Shown here: positions 44,206 to 53,659 of the stretch, in pieces
How the letters are laid out: every line of letters begins with the position of its first letter
How positions within the stretch are numbered: the stretch's first letter is position 1
From: Streptomyces ipomoeae 91-03
GTDB lineage: Bacteria; Actinomycetota; Actinomycetes; Streptomycetales; Streptomycetaceae
Assembly (NCBI RefSeq): GCF_000317595.1
Contig: NZ_AEJC01000300.1
Span: forward strand, 1 to 59,217
Reading direction: 5' to 3'
DNA: 59,217 nt
Notes under the pieces: model-generated
Seen by the model: the letters and a program-made list of their open reading frames with translations, nothing else
Told to the model about the DNA's origin: nothing
The model's database searches: none
Position numbers and translations under genes: made by a program

Positions 44206-44439
44206 CTCCGCCAGCTCGTCGCGCGTTCACAGCCCAGCAGACGACCTCGCCGACGTTGCCCTACGCAGCGATCGAGTCGCATCTCCCAATTGGCGGTCGA
44301 GTCGTCGCGGGGCTCCGGGCGGCCAAGCCTTTCCAGCCATCTCACGGCGCCGCCATGACAGCCATACCCAGAGCCCCTGGGTCCCGCTGATCTTACGAAT
44401 GACCAGTTCGAACCCAACAATCAAGAAAGTAGGGCAGTC
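44206..44439 (-). ncRNA. Candidate bridge-RNA region of the IS110 element
   Basis: The 234 bp upstream of the recombinase start contain no gene. In IS110 elements this non-coding end encodes the bridge RNA that pairs with target and donor DNA (established for IS621). On the minus strand there is a hairpin, ACCCAG-GGGCT-CTGGGT, and two near-copies of CGACTCGA(C/T)CGC about 20 nt apart. The exact RNA ends and guide loops cannot be set by eye. It also contains the region just upstream of the GH51 gene. Confidence 0.35.
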
Positions 44440-45957
44440 ATGTCCCGCCCCACCACCCCCGCTCGCTTCACCCTCGACTCGGCGTTCGGCGTCGGTGCCG
44501 TCCACCCCCGGCTGTACGGATCGTTCGTCGAGCACCTCGGCCGCTGCGTCTACACCGGCATCTACGAACCCGGCCACACCACCGCCGACGCGGACGGCCT
44601 GCGCCAGGACGTCCTGGAACTGGTCCGGGAACTGGGCGTCACCACCGTCCGCTACCCCGGCGGCAACTTCGTCTCCGGCTACCGCTGGGAGGACAGCGTG
44701 GGCCCGCGCGAAGAGCGGCCCACCCGGCTGGACCTGGCCTGGAAGTCCACCGAGACCAACGAGTTCGGCCTCGGCGAGTTCATGGACTTCTGCGCCAAGA
44801 CGGGCATGGAGCCCATGATGGCCGTCAATCTCGGCACCCGCGGCGTCGAGGACGCCGTACGGCTGCTGGAGTACTGCAACCACCCCGGCGGCACCGAACT
44901 GTCCGACCGGCGCATCACCGACGGCGGCAAGGAGCCGTACGGCATCAAGATGTGGTGCCTGGGCAACGAGATGGACGGCCCCTGGCAGATCGGCCACAAG
45001 ACGGCCGAGGAGTACGGGCGGCTCGCCGCCGAGACGGCTCGCGCCATGAAGATGATCCATCCCGATCTGGAACTGGTGGCCTGCGGCAGCTCGGGGTCAG
45101 GCATGGACACCTTCGCCGCGTGGGAGGCCACCGTGCTGGAGGCCGCGTACGACCTGGTGGACCACATCTCCCTGCACGCCTACTACGAGGAGATCGACGG
45201 CGACCGGGACTCCTTCCTCGCGTCCGCCGTCGACATGGAGCACTTCATCGAGTCGGTCGTCGCCACCTGCGACCACGTCCGCGCCCGCCTGAAGGCGACC
45301 AAGCGCATCAACCTCTCCTTCGACGAGTGGAACGTCTGGTACCAGAAGCGCCCCAACCCCCACCAGGTCGAGGACTGGCAGCAGGCCCCGCGCCTGCTGG
45401 AGGACGTCTACACCGTCACCGACGCCGTCGTCTTCGGCTCGCTGCTCATCGCCCTGCTGCGGCACGCCGACCGGGTCACCGCCGCCTCCCTCGCCCAGCT
45501 CGTCAACGTCATCGCCCCGATCATGACCGAGCCCGGTGGCCCGGCCTGGCGGCAGACCACCTTCTTCCCCTTCGCCCAGGCGGCGACGTACGGGCGCGGC
45601 CGGGTACTGCGCGTCGAGGCGGACAGCCCGACGTACACCACCGCCAAGTTCGGCGAGGTGCCGCTGCTGCACGCCACCGCCGTGACCGACGACGAGACCG
45701 GCGCGGTCACCGTCTTCGCCGTGAACCGCGGGCAGAGCACCGCGCTTCCGCTGGAGATCGACCTGCGCGGGGTCGAGGCCCACACCGTCGCCGAGCACCT
45801 GGTCCTGGCCGATGCCGACCCCGAGGCACGTAACACCCTGGACCACCAGGACCGCGTCGCCCCGCACCCCGCGAACGGCACCACCGTCACCGACGGTGTC
45901 CTGCGCGCCGAACTCGAGCCCATGTCCTGGAACATGATCCGCCTGGTGCGCGGCTGA
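44440..45957 (+). CDS. Alpha-L-arabinofuranosidase, GH51
   Basis: A 505-aa intracellular retaining glycosidase that removes arabinofuranosyl groups from arabinan, arabinoxylan or arabinogalactan fragments. YGSFVEHLGRCVYTGIYEPG at the N-terminus, the acid/base Glu 177 in LGNEMDGPW and the nucleophile Glu 296 in LSFDEWNVWY are clear; the C-terminal beta domain ends LEPMSWNMIRLVRG. No signal peptide. The upstream sequence (AGTAGGG) is at the edge of the IS element, so the original promoter may be displaced and expression altered. Confidence 0.95.
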   Translation: MSRPTTPARFTLDSAFGVGAVHPRLYGSFVEHLGRCVYTGIYEPGHTTADADGLRQDVLELVRELGVTTVRYPGGNFVSGYRWEDSVGPREERPTRLDLAWKSTETNEFGLGEFMDFCAKTGMEPMMAVNLGTRGVEDAVRLLEYCNHPGGTELSDRRITDGGKEPYGIKMWCLGNEMDGPWQIGHKTAEEYGRLAAETARAMKMIHPDLELVACGSSGSGMDTFAAWEATVLEAAYDLVDHISLHAYYEEIDGDRDSFLASAVDMEHFIESVVATCDHVRARLKATKRINLSFDEWNVWYQKRPNPHQVEDWQQAPRLLEDVYTVTDAVVFGSLLIALLRHADRVTAASLAQLVNVIAPIMTEPGGPAWRQTTFFPFAQAATYGRGRVLRVEADSPTYTTAKFGEVPLLHATAVTDDETGAVTVFAVNRGQSTALPLEIDLRGVEAHTVAEHLVLADADPEARNTLDHQDRVAPHPANGTTVTDGVLRAELEPMSWNMIRLVRG

Positions 45958-46215
45958 CGCTGCCCTCGAACACTCAAGGGTGTTCCATGAGGCCGTCCGA
46001 GGTGCCGGGTGTACGGGGGCGGTCGGTCTGGGCCGGCGCGCGAAGGTGCCCGGCGTCCGAGAGTCGTCGGCCTGGTGACCGGCGCTGACCGGCACCCCTG
46101 GTCAAAGGCGGGTGCGGGGCATTCCGTCGTCGGGGTGGTTTATCGCTGTGACCTCCGTCGGCCCGGTGTGCCGTCCGGACACTGGCCTGGGCGGCGCCCG
46201 CCGCCGGGGAGGGAC
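45958..46215. other. Intergenic stretch with a small hairpin
   Basis: GAACAC/GTGTTC (45968-45985) forms a 6-bp hairpin 10 bp after the GH51 stop and may act as a weak terminator. Nothing else is recognisable. Confidence 0.35.
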
Positions 46216-48602
46216 ATGATGGCCGACAGCAGGATTCTGGTGGCGGTGCGCGAGCATCCGCAGGACGAGGGCGCCGGCGCCGAGCAGTTGGTGAAGATCC
46301 GTGAGGCGATCGAGTCAGCGGGGTTCGGGACCCGCTGGGCGGTCAGCGCGGCCGACGCCGAGGCGGTGCTGCGCACCGAGGCGGGTCTGGCCGCCGCGTT
46401 GGTGGCCTGGGACCTTCCACCCGGTCCCGGGGCGGACAGCGAGCCGGGCGGTGCGGCGGTCCTGCGCCGGATCGGCCGCCGCTTCCAGGACCTGCCGGTG
46501 TTCCTGGTCATGACCGACGAGGACATGCGGAACCTGCCGCTGTGGGTGTCGGAGTCGGTGGTGGGCTACGTCTGGCCGCTGGAGGACACGCCGGCGTTCA
46601 TCGCGGGCCGGATCACCACCGCGGCCCGCGCCTACCGGGAAGCCGTCCTGCCGCCGTTCTTCCGCGCGCTGCGCCGCTTCGACGACGCGCACGAGTACTC
46701 CTGGCACACCCCCGCCCACTCCGGCGGCGTCGCCTTCCTCAAGTCGCCCGTGGGCCGGGCGTTCCACGACTACTTCGGTGAGCGGCTGCTGCGCAGCGAC
46801 CTGTCGATCTCGGTCGGGGAGCTCGGGTCGCTGTTCGAGCACACCGGCCCGATCGGCGAGGCGGAGCACAACGCCGCCCGGGTCTTCGGCTCCGACCACA
46901 CCTACTTCGTCTGCACGGCGACTCACTGCAACGGCTGGTCGCCACTTCAGCGTCACGCGCGACGAGATCGCGCTGTGGACGTACTGCCACAAGTCGTCTG
47001 CAGGCCTCGTCGTCTCGGCGCCGGCCGGTGTACTGATCCCCACCCGCAACGGCTACGGCCTCGCCGGGCCACTGCCCCGGCCGAGACGGAGGCGGGCTCG
47101 GTGACGGCCCGGATCGCCGCGAACCCGCTGGCCGGGGACGCCCTCCCGAGCGGAGCCCAGTACGCCGTCTTCACCAACTCCACTACGACGGCGTCTGTTA
47201 CGACGCAGTGGCGGCGGCCCGCGCGTTCGCCCCCAGCACGCCCCGGCTGCACTTCGACGAGGCGTGGTTCGCCTACGCCCGCTTCCATCCGCTCTACGCC
47301 GGCCGCTACGGCATGTCGGTGGGCCCGGACACCTTCCCCGGCCCCGAACGTCCCACCGTCTTCGCGACCCAGTCCACCCACAAGCTGCTGGCCGCGCTGT
47401 CGCAGAGCGCCATGGTGCACGTCCGGCCGGCGCCCCGGGCCCCGGTCGAACACGACCGGTTCAACGAGGCGCTGATGATGCACGGCACCACGTCCCCGCT
47501 GTATCCGATGATCGCCTCGCTGGACGTGGCCACCGCGATGATGGACGGGCCGCAGGGCCACTGGCTGGTCGACGAGGCGGTGACCGAGGCGATCCGGTTC
47601 CGTCAGGAGATGGTGCGCCTCCGGCGGCGCATCGAGGCCGCCGGGGACCGGCCGCCGTGGTTCTTCGGGGTGTGGCAGCCCGAGACGGTGACCGACGCGG
47701 ACAGCGGCGCACGCCTGCCCTTCGACGAGGCCCCGGCCGACCTGCTGCGCACCGAGCCGTCCTGCTGGCACCTCGAACCGGGAGCGGACTGGCACGGCTT
47801 CCCCGGGCTGACCGACGGCTACTGCATGCTGGACCCGATCAAGGTCACCCTGACCTGCCCGGGGATCACCGCCACCGGCGACATGGCCGACTGGGGCATC
47901 CCGGCCCGGGTGCTCACCGCTTACCTGGGCACCCGGAACATCGTCGTGGAGAAGACCGACAGCTACACCACGCTGGTGCTGTTCTCCATGGGCATCACCA
48001 AGGGCAAGTGGGGCACCCTGCTGGACGCCCTGATGGACTTCAAGGCCCTCTACGACGGTGACGCCCCGCTCGACCGCGTCCTGCCCGCCCTGATCGCCGA
48101 GCACCCGAGGCGCTACTCCGGCCTGACCCTGCGCGAGCTGTGCCAGGAGATGCACGACCATCTGCGCTCGGTCCGCCTGGTGGAGCTGCTGGACACCGCC
48201 TTCCAGCAACTGCCGGAGCCCGTCGCCCCGCCCCAACTGTGCTACCAGCGCCTGATCCGCGGCGGCACCGAGCGGGTGCGGCTGGCCGAGGCGCCCGGCC
48301 GGGTGGCGGCCGCCATGGTCACCGTCACGCCGCCCGGCATCCCCGTGCTGATGCCCGGCGAGAGTGTCGGCGACAAGGACGGCCCGCTGTTGCGCTACCT
48401 CACCGCGCTGGAGTCCTTCGACCGCCGCTTCCCCGGCTTTCGCAGCGAGACCCACGGGGTGACCCTCGACCCCGACACCGGCGACTATCTGATCGAGTGT
48501 CTGCGCCCGGAGTCGGACGACGCCGCGAGCGACTCAGACGCTCGCCGGCTCTCCGCTCCAGCCCAGCGACGCGCCCCGGAGGAGGCCCGACCGCCTCACT
48601 GA
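46216..48602 (+). pseudogene. Orn/Lys/Arg decarboxylase (fold type I PLP), frameshifted
   Basis: ATG 46216 (after GGGGAGGG) starts a normal N-terminus: a receiver-like wing domain, then HEYSWHTPAHSGGVAFLKS and LGSLFEHTGPIGEAE. Between about 46,935 and 47,200 the frame changes three times, and conserved residues are altered where the PLP-phosphate loop should be (CTATHCNG for LNGTSTAN). From 47,208 on one frame resumes with HFDEAWFAYARFHPLY, the PLP-lysine segment ATQSTHKLLAALSQ and an intact C-terminal domain to 48602. Point changes plus indels indicate a dead gene. It would have decarboxylated a basic amino acid, an acid-stress function. Confidence 0.85.
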
Positions 48603-48627
48603 CACGCCGTCCTGCCCATGCGCTCGC

Positions 48628-49290
48628 TCAGTGTTCTGTGCTGCGGTGGTGCGCGTGGCCGTGTGCGGCCGAGAGAGCGGCGTAGCGATCGGGGTCCTGG
48701 TCGTAGGTGGTCGCGCAGTGGGTGGAGCAGAAGGGGAGCCGGCCGTCGGGGGCCTCTCGGTGTTCCGGTGCGGTCGCCGGGGCGATCTGCATGCCGCACA
48801 CCGGATCCGTCGCGGTTTGTGTCCCGCTGTTCCCCTCTCCTTCGTGCCCTTCGTGCCCTTCGTGCCCTTCGTGCCCTTCGTGCCCTTCGTGCGCGACGCG
48901 GTCGGCGGCGGACTCGACGGTCGGCCGCCGGCCGCGAGGGGGATCCCGACGGCGTTGTGGACCAGCGCGAAGAACAGGTTCTGCTCGATGTTGCGCATGG
49001 TGACGCGTGAGAGCCGGATCGCGGTGACGACGCCGGCGGGCGAGCCGGAGACGAGGCCGCCGACCATCCCGACGGTGCGGCCCTCGCCCTGGAGGCGCCG
49101 GATCTCGTCGGCTTGTGCTCGGGAAGCACTTCGGCCGCCGCGATCGCCGCACGCCGACCCGCGCGGCGATCGCGGCGGCGGTGCGGGCGTTGTCGCCGGT
49201 GAGGATGACGGTGTCCGGGCCGAGGTCGTGCAGGGCACCGATCGCCTGCACGGAGTCGTCCTTGACGGTGTCGGCGACGGCCAGCGGAGC
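48628..49290 (-). pseudogene. Copper-type P-ATPase remnant joined to a YHS domain
   Basis: Fragments in three frames match a heavy-metal P1B-ATPase: ADTVKDDSVQAIGALHDLG with VILTGDNARTAAAIAARVGV, then AAEVLPEHK, then RTVGMVGG and NIEQNLFFALVHNAVGIPLAAG. The hinge GDGVNDAPAL and everything before the P-domain are lost. The first frame ends with a His-Glu-Gly repeat and a YHS domain (TDPVCGMQIAPATAPE, FCSTHCATTYDQDPDRY), then a His-rich tail. The YHS part itself looks intact and could still be made if a start existed. Confidence 0.7.
48839..48892. repeat. Tandem repeat, six exact copies of CCTTCGTGC
   Basis: The 9-bp unit, read on the minus strand, encodes His-Glu-Gly six times directly before the YHS domain. 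It is a simple in-frame minisatellite. A His/Glu-rich run next to a metal-binding domain could bind copper, or may be slippage only. Confidence 0.9.
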
Positions 49291-49576
49291 GCGTACGCCG
49301 CCGCGACGCCCCCGTTCTGGCCCCGCCGCCCGCACCACCCTGCCCACCCGCACACGCCCCGTATTCCGGTGAGCGGCTGAGTTCCTGACGCCGCACAGTG
49401 ACCGACGCACAGGTCGCCAGGTACGGCGCGCGTGTTGTCCTGCGCTTTCTTGACGCCGTGCCGCGTTCCGGACACCGGCCCTGGCGGGGATGCTGTGTCA
49501 GCACTGCCGCGTTCACCGGTCGTGCGGTGACGGAGCACGGTCGAGGCGTGGTGTCGGGGAAGTCGGGAGGCGTTCG

Positions 49577-50953
49577 GTGGCGGCGGGTACTACGGGGGCT
49601 CGGTGGTCCCGGCTGGCCGTCCACCCCGCGCGCGGGGTCGTGCTGGCCTTCGCGTTCGTCGTCATGGTGGGCACCGGTCTGCTGATGCTGCCGGCCGCCA
49701 CCGAGCCCGGCAGGGACACCGGCGTGCTGACCGCCCTGTTCACCGCCACGGGAGCGATCAGCGGCGGCCTGTCCATCGTGGGCACCGGCAGCCACTGGAC
49801 TCCGTTCGGCGAGGTCATGGTCCTGGCCCTGATCCAGGCCGGCGGTTTCGGCATCATGACCCTGGCCTCCCTGCTGGCTCTGCTCGTCTCCGGAAGGCTG
49901 CGGCTGCGGACGCAGCTCACCACTCAGGCCGAGACCACGAGCCTGGGGGGTGGTGACATCCGTCGGGTGCTCGTGGGCATCGCGGGCTCCACCCTCGCCA
50001 TCGAGCTGACCGTGGCCGCGATCCTCGCGCTCCGTTTCCGCCTCGGCTATCGCGATACGGTCGGTGAGGCCCTCTACCACGGCCTTTTCTACGCGATCTC
50101 CGCCTTCAACAACGCCGGTTTCGGGCTGCGTGACGACAATCTCGTGGACTACGCGCAGGACGCCTGGATCGTCCTGCCGATCGCCGTCGCCTGCATCCTC
50201 GGCGCCCTCGGCTTCCCGGTGCTGCTGGAGCTACGGCGCCGCGGACGCGCGGGCGCGGTACGCGGCGGCACCCGGCACCGCTGGTCGCTGCACACCCGGC
50301 TCACCCTGGTCACCTCGGCGGTTCTTCTTGTCCTGGGCACGGTCATGACCTGCGTCCTGGAGTGGGGCAATCCCGGAACCCTGGGCCCGATGCCGTGGTG
50401 GGACAAGCTGCTCAACGGGTTCTTCGCCGCCGCCAGCGCGCGGACCGCGGGCTTCAACACCGTGGACATCGGCGCCATGGAACCGGCCACCCTGCTGGGC
50501 ATCTGCGTGCTGATGTTCATCGGCGGCGGCAGCGCGGGCACCGCGGGCGGCATCAAGGTCACCACCTTCGCGGTGCTGGGGGCGGCGATCCTGGCCGAGG
50601 TCCGCGGGCACACCGCCGTGGACATCATGGGCCGCCGCATCTCCGCGGCAGCGCTGCGTCAGGCGCTCACCGTGGCGCTCGTCGGTGTGGGACTCGTCGT
50701 GTCGGGCACTCTCGTCCTGCTCACCGTCACGGAGGAGACCTTCGAGGCGGCGCTGTTCGAGGTCGTCTCCGCGTTCGGCACGGTGGGGCTGAGCACCGGC
50801 ATCACCGGCGACCTTCCCGCCGTGGGCCAGCTGGTCGTCATCCTGCTCATGTTCGCCGGGCGCCTCGGCCCGATCTCTCTGGCCAGCGCGCTCGCCCTGC
50901 GCCGACGCGACCGTCGATACACCCTGCCCGAGGAGCGACCCGTCATTGGCTGA
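49577..50953 (+). CDS. Potassium uptake protein TrkH/KtrB, membrane subunit
   Basis: A 458-aa membrane protein with four pore-loop repeats. Selectivity-type segments are TATGAISGGLSIVGTG, SAFNNAGFGLRDDN, ASARTAGFNTVDIG and SAFGTVGLSTGITGD, each with the key Gly. The IGGGSAGTAGGIKVTT gate loop is present. It imports K+ together with the RCK subunit encoded next. GTG 49577 has GGGAGG 6 nt upstream; the frame is open back to 49490 without support. The length suits KtrB better than the longer TrkH. Confidence 0.93.
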   Translation: MAAGTTGARWSRLAVHPARGVVLAFAFVVMVGTGLLMLPAATEPGRDTGVLTALFTATGAISGGLSIVGTGSHWTPFGEVMVLALIQAGGFGIMTLASLLALLVSGRLRLRTQLTTQAETTSLGGGDIRRVLVGIAGSTLAIELTVAAILALRFRLGYRDTVGEALYHGLFYAISAFNNAGFGLRDDNLVDYAQDAWIVLPIAVACILGALGFPVLLELRRRGRAGAVRGGTRHRWSLHTRLTLVTSAVLLVLGTVMTCVLEWGNPGTLGPMPWWDKLLNGFFAAASARTAGFNTVDIGAMEPATLLGICVLMFIGGGSAGTAGGIKVTTFAVLGAAILAEVRGHTAVDIMGRRISAAALRQALTVALVGVGLVVSGTLVLLTVTEETFEAALFEVVSAFGTVGLSTGITGDLPAVGQLVVILLMFAGRLGPISLASALALRRRDRRYTLPEERPVIG

Positions 50954-51662
50954 CTACCTCAAGACCCTGCTCGTACGCCGTCGGCGCCTCGCCGCCGAGC
51001 GGCGCCCCTCCCAGGACTCCAAGGTCGCCGTCATCGGTCTTGGCCGGTTCGGCCACTCCGTGGCGCTGGAGCTGATGCGGCGCGGCTGGGACGTGCTGGG
51101 CGTCGACGCCGACGCCGGAGTCGTGCAGAGGGTCGGCGACGAGCTGACCCACGCCGCCGCCGCGGACTGCACCGACCCCCACGCCCTGGACCAGCTGGGC
51201 GTCAACCGGTTCTCCCGGGTGGTGGTCGGCATCGGCACCGACCTGGAGGCCAGCATCCTGACCACCTCCAACCTCGTCGACGCGGGCGTGCCCAACATCT
51301 GGGCCCGGGCCACCAGCCGGCAGCACGGCCAGATCCTGGAACGCGTGGGTGCCCACCACGTCGTCCTGCCCGAACACGACATGGGCGAGCGTGTGGCCCA
51401 CCTGGTCACCGGCCGGATGCTGGACTTCATCACCTTCGACAGCGACTACGCCCTCATCAAGACCCTCGCCCCGAAGGTCGTCGGCGGGGTGCCGCTCGGC
51501 GAGAGCCGGGTGCGCAGCACGTACGGCGTGACCGTCGTCGGCGTCAAGCGTCCGGGCGCCGACTTCACCCACGCCACCGCCGAGACGGTCGTCCAGCCCG
51601 GGGACGTCATCATCGTCACGGGCAGGACCCGGGCCGTGGAGACCTTCGCGGAGCTGGAGTAG
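50946..51662 (+). CDS. Potassium uptake regulatory subunit TrkA/KtrA (RCK)
   Basis: A 238-aa cytosolic gating subunit. The RCK_N nucleotide motif is VAVIGLGRFGHSVALEL with the acidic partner VDAD, and RCK_C starts near residue 150 (LGESRVRSTYGVTVVGVKR to VVQPGDVIIVTGR). The 33-residue N-terminal extension is basic. The start appears to be TTG 50946, overlapping the permease gene by 8 bp; this is the only in-frame start close to the family boundary. Works with the preceding gene as a Ktr/Trk system. Confidence 0.93.
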   Translation: MADYLKTLLVRRRRLAAERRPSQDSKVAVIGLGRFGHSVALELMRRGWDVLGVDADAGVVQRVGDELTHAAAADCTDPHALDQLGVNRFSRVVVGIGTDLEASILTTSNLVDAGVPNIWARATSRQHGQILERVGAHHVVLPEHDMGERVAHLVTGRMLDFITFDSDYALIKTLAPKVVGGVPLGESRVRSTYGVTVVGVKRPGADFTHATAETVVQPGDVIIVTGRTRAVETFAELE

Positions 51663-51696
51663 ACCAGCCGGCACCAGCCCCGCCGGCCCGCTGGTC
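51662..51696 (+). terminator. Hairpin terminator after the potassium operon
   Basis: GACCAGC (51662-51668) pairs with GCTGGTC (51690-51696), with an inner CGGC/GCCG stem and a small bulge. It begins at the last base of the stop codon TAG. Confidence 0.6.
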
Positions 51697-52013
51697 CGGC
51701 ATCCTCGCCCAGGCTTGGTCGCCCATCGGCGGCATCACCTTCTGTCCGGGCTGGGGCGAGCACCGCAAGAGCACGCTCTCCGATCCGGCGTTGACCTCGT
51801 CGCCGGCGTCGACGAAGCGAACGTCCTTGAACGGCCTCACACGACAACCTGTCCCTGCTCGCCTCCTGGACGGCCGGCCAGGACAACGACACCGACCACA
51901 ACCAGGCCGCCTCGACGAACCGACCCATCACCCCGCCCTTCTCGTAACGGCGCCCGCAGCCGGCGACGGTGCTCGCGCGGCCAAAACGGCCGCGACGCGA
52001 TCCCAAGGCTTGA
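51697..52013. other. 317-bp gap without a recognisable gene
   Basis: Short open frames occur on both strands, but none has a ribosome site with family-like sequence. It lies between the potassium terminator and the convergent phosphotransferase gene. Confidence 0.45.
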
Positions 52014-52931
52014 TCAGCGGTGGATCGTCGTGGTGAGGCGTCGCAGCGCGGCGTGGGCGGGTGGGCCCCAGGTGCGCTTGCCGCCCGGGCGGCCGTGGAC
52101 GCCTGCCTCTCCGATGAAGATGCAGGCGAGGGCTTTCAACACCGCCCAGCCACGGGCGCGGCGTCGGGTCGCTGTGTCCGGGGCCGGCTGGTAGGCGTCG
52201 TAGAAGCGGTCTACGGCGCCGTCCGGCAGGAGTATCCACGCGGCGGCCAGGTCACAGGCCGGATCGCCCGCAAAGAGGTCGCCGAAGTCGATCACGCCGC
52301 AGAAGGTGCCGTCCGCGGTCAGGACGTTGGCCGGATGCAGGTCGCCGTGGAGCCACAGCGCCGGGCCCGCCCACTCGGGCGCGGTGGCGGCGTCTTCCCA
52401 GACCGCGCGGACGGCGTCCGGGTCGGGGAGCAGCCCCAACTCGGCGGCCGAGGCGAGCCCCTCGGCGAAACCCTCGGCATGGTCGGCCAGCGGCCCCCCG
52501 CGGTCACGGCCGGCGGGCGCCCCCTCGGGGGCAGGTCGGTGAAGGGCCGTCAGGAAGGCGGCCAAGGTGTCGGCCGCCTCCGCAGCACGCGTGGCGGGGG
52601 CGCGGTCGGCAGGCGAGCCCGGCACCCAGGTGGTGACGATCCAGGGCCGCGGAAACCGCTCGGAGGGCTCGCCAAGACGCTGCGGAACGGGGACCGGCAG
52701 GGGAAGCCGCGGAGCGAGGGCGGGCAGCCAGGTGTGCTCCTTGCGCAGCAACGCGTCCGCGGACTGCGTCGCCCAGGGCAACCGGACGGCGAGATCGTCG
52801 CCGAGCCGCCACAGCTGGTTGTCCCAGCCACGCGCGCCGAGTCTCAAGGGATGATCGGCCAGGTCGGGGTGCTGATCGCGCAGCAGATCCCGAACCAGTT
52901 CTGCGGTGATCTCGATCTCGGTGTGGGTCAT
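52014..52931 (-). CDS. Aminoglycoside/hydroxyurea-type phosphotransferase (APH family)
   Basis: A 305-aa kinase of the APH fold. DNQLWRLGDDLAVRLPW carries the ATP-site strand, the Brenner motif is LWLHGDLHPANVL with the catalytic Asp, and the metal Asp is in GVIDFGDLFAGDPACDLA. Members of this family phosphorylate aminoglycosides, macrolides or unrelated small molecules, so resistance should not be assumed. ATG 52931, next to GGCTCCCC on the plus strand (GGGGAGCC), has a fair ribosome site. Single-gene unit. Confidence 0.88.
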   Translation of the reverse strand: MTHTEIEITAELVRDLLRDQHPDLADHPLRLGARGWDNQLWRLGDDLAVRLPWATQSADALLRKEHTWLPALAPRLPLPVPVPQRLGEPSERFPRPWIVTTWVPGSPADRAPATRAAEAADTLAAFLTALHRPAPEGAPAGRDRGGPLADHAEGFAEGLASAAELGLLPDPDAVRAVWEDAATAPEWAGPALWLHGDLHPANVLTADGTFCGVIDFGDLFAGDPACDLAAAWILLPDGAVDRFYDAYQPAPDTATRRRARGWAVLKALACIFIGEAGVHGRPGGKRTWGPPAHAALRRLTTTIHR

Positions 52932-53286
52932 GGGGAGCCACGGTAGTCGCGGGTGACCCGCCGTTTGTGACGTGGCACTCCGTGCCGCTCCACTTCAATG
53001 GCAGGAACTCGCTGGTCATCGACTTTCCCTACGTTCTTCTCCGGGACCGGGCGAGCCCTTCGTACGGTTGGCCCACGCAGGGGCGTCGGGTGTGGGTTTC
53101 GAACTTCTGCCGCTGGTGGCTTCCATCGATTGGCCGCTCGACCGATTGGCCGCTCGACGCCCCACGACGACTCGGCTGCCCATGAGGAATTGCGAACGAT
53201 CGCTCCACAGGGAATCGACAGCGAGGTCGTCCATCGGGAGGTACCAGCAGCACACCGCATGGAGGCACCACATGGCCGCCAAGTGA
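52932..53286. other. 355-bp gap with a tandem duplication
   Basis: No supported gene. It contains a perfect 16-bp tandem repeat at 53127-53158 and is less GC-rich than its surroundings. It holds the promoter of the phosphotransferase gene and the downstream end of the antitoxin-like gene. Confidence 0.45.
53127..53158. repeat. Perfect 16-bp tandem duplication
   Basis: CGATTGGCCGCTCGAC occurs twice head to tail (53127-53142 and 53143-53158). Non-coding; probably a recent slippage event. Confidence 0.9.
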
Positions 53287-53487
53287 TCAGCCCTGCGGGT
53301 CCTGCGGTTTCACCTCGACCTCACGCAGCCCCTGGTCCTTGAGTTCGGTACGTGCCTCCGTGCGATGGCCACGGGCAATGTAGTCGCGCACGACCACTTC
53401 GATGGCGTCCTGGGGTGATCCAACCCCGGCCAGGACCATCACTTCTACCACCAACTCGGCGTCCAGACTGATGTTGACCTTGGCCAC
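53287..53487 (-). CDS. Small ribbon-helix-helix protein, VapB-antitoxin-like
   Basis: A 66-aa protein. The N-terminal strand AKVNISLDAELVVEVM and the helix pair SPQDAIEVVVRDYIARGHRTEA follow the VapB pattern (strand, helix, helix, basic end), with a charged tail. GTG 53487 has AAGGGGAG 5 nt upstream. No PIN-domain toxin gene lies next to it on either side, so it is an orphan antitoxin or a DNA-binding protein of another system. Confidence 0.65.
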   Translation of the reverse strand: MAKVNISLDAELVVEVMVLAGVGSPQDAIEVVVRDYIARGHRTEARTELKDQGLREVEVKPQDPQG

Positions 53488-53659
53488 GGCTCTCCCCTTC
53501 GTCGCGTCGCATCCGGACTCCAACCGCTCAAGGTCCCTCGGCACTTGCTCAGGGTCGGAGGCACAGGACAGTCTCGGCGAGCTCGTCGGGGTCAGAGCCG
53601 GGCTCAGGCATGCCCCGCATCGGCCGGCCACTTCCCGATGGTAGGCCCTGGAGGCCGCC

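Noticed and set aside
42960..44440. CATGA direct repeat as IS110 insertion core
   Set aside because: CATGA occurs near both possible ends, but five bases is expected by chance and the ends are not fixed; not reported as a target duplication.
48839..48892. CRISPR-like array
   Set aside because: The 9-bp units are contiguous without spacers and code for His-Glu-Gly; it is a minisatellite. No CRISPR array or cas gene was seen anywhere in the window.
52014..52931. Antibiotic resistance determinant
   Set aside because: The APH fold is certain, but the family has many non-antibiotic substrates and nothing nearby supports resistance.
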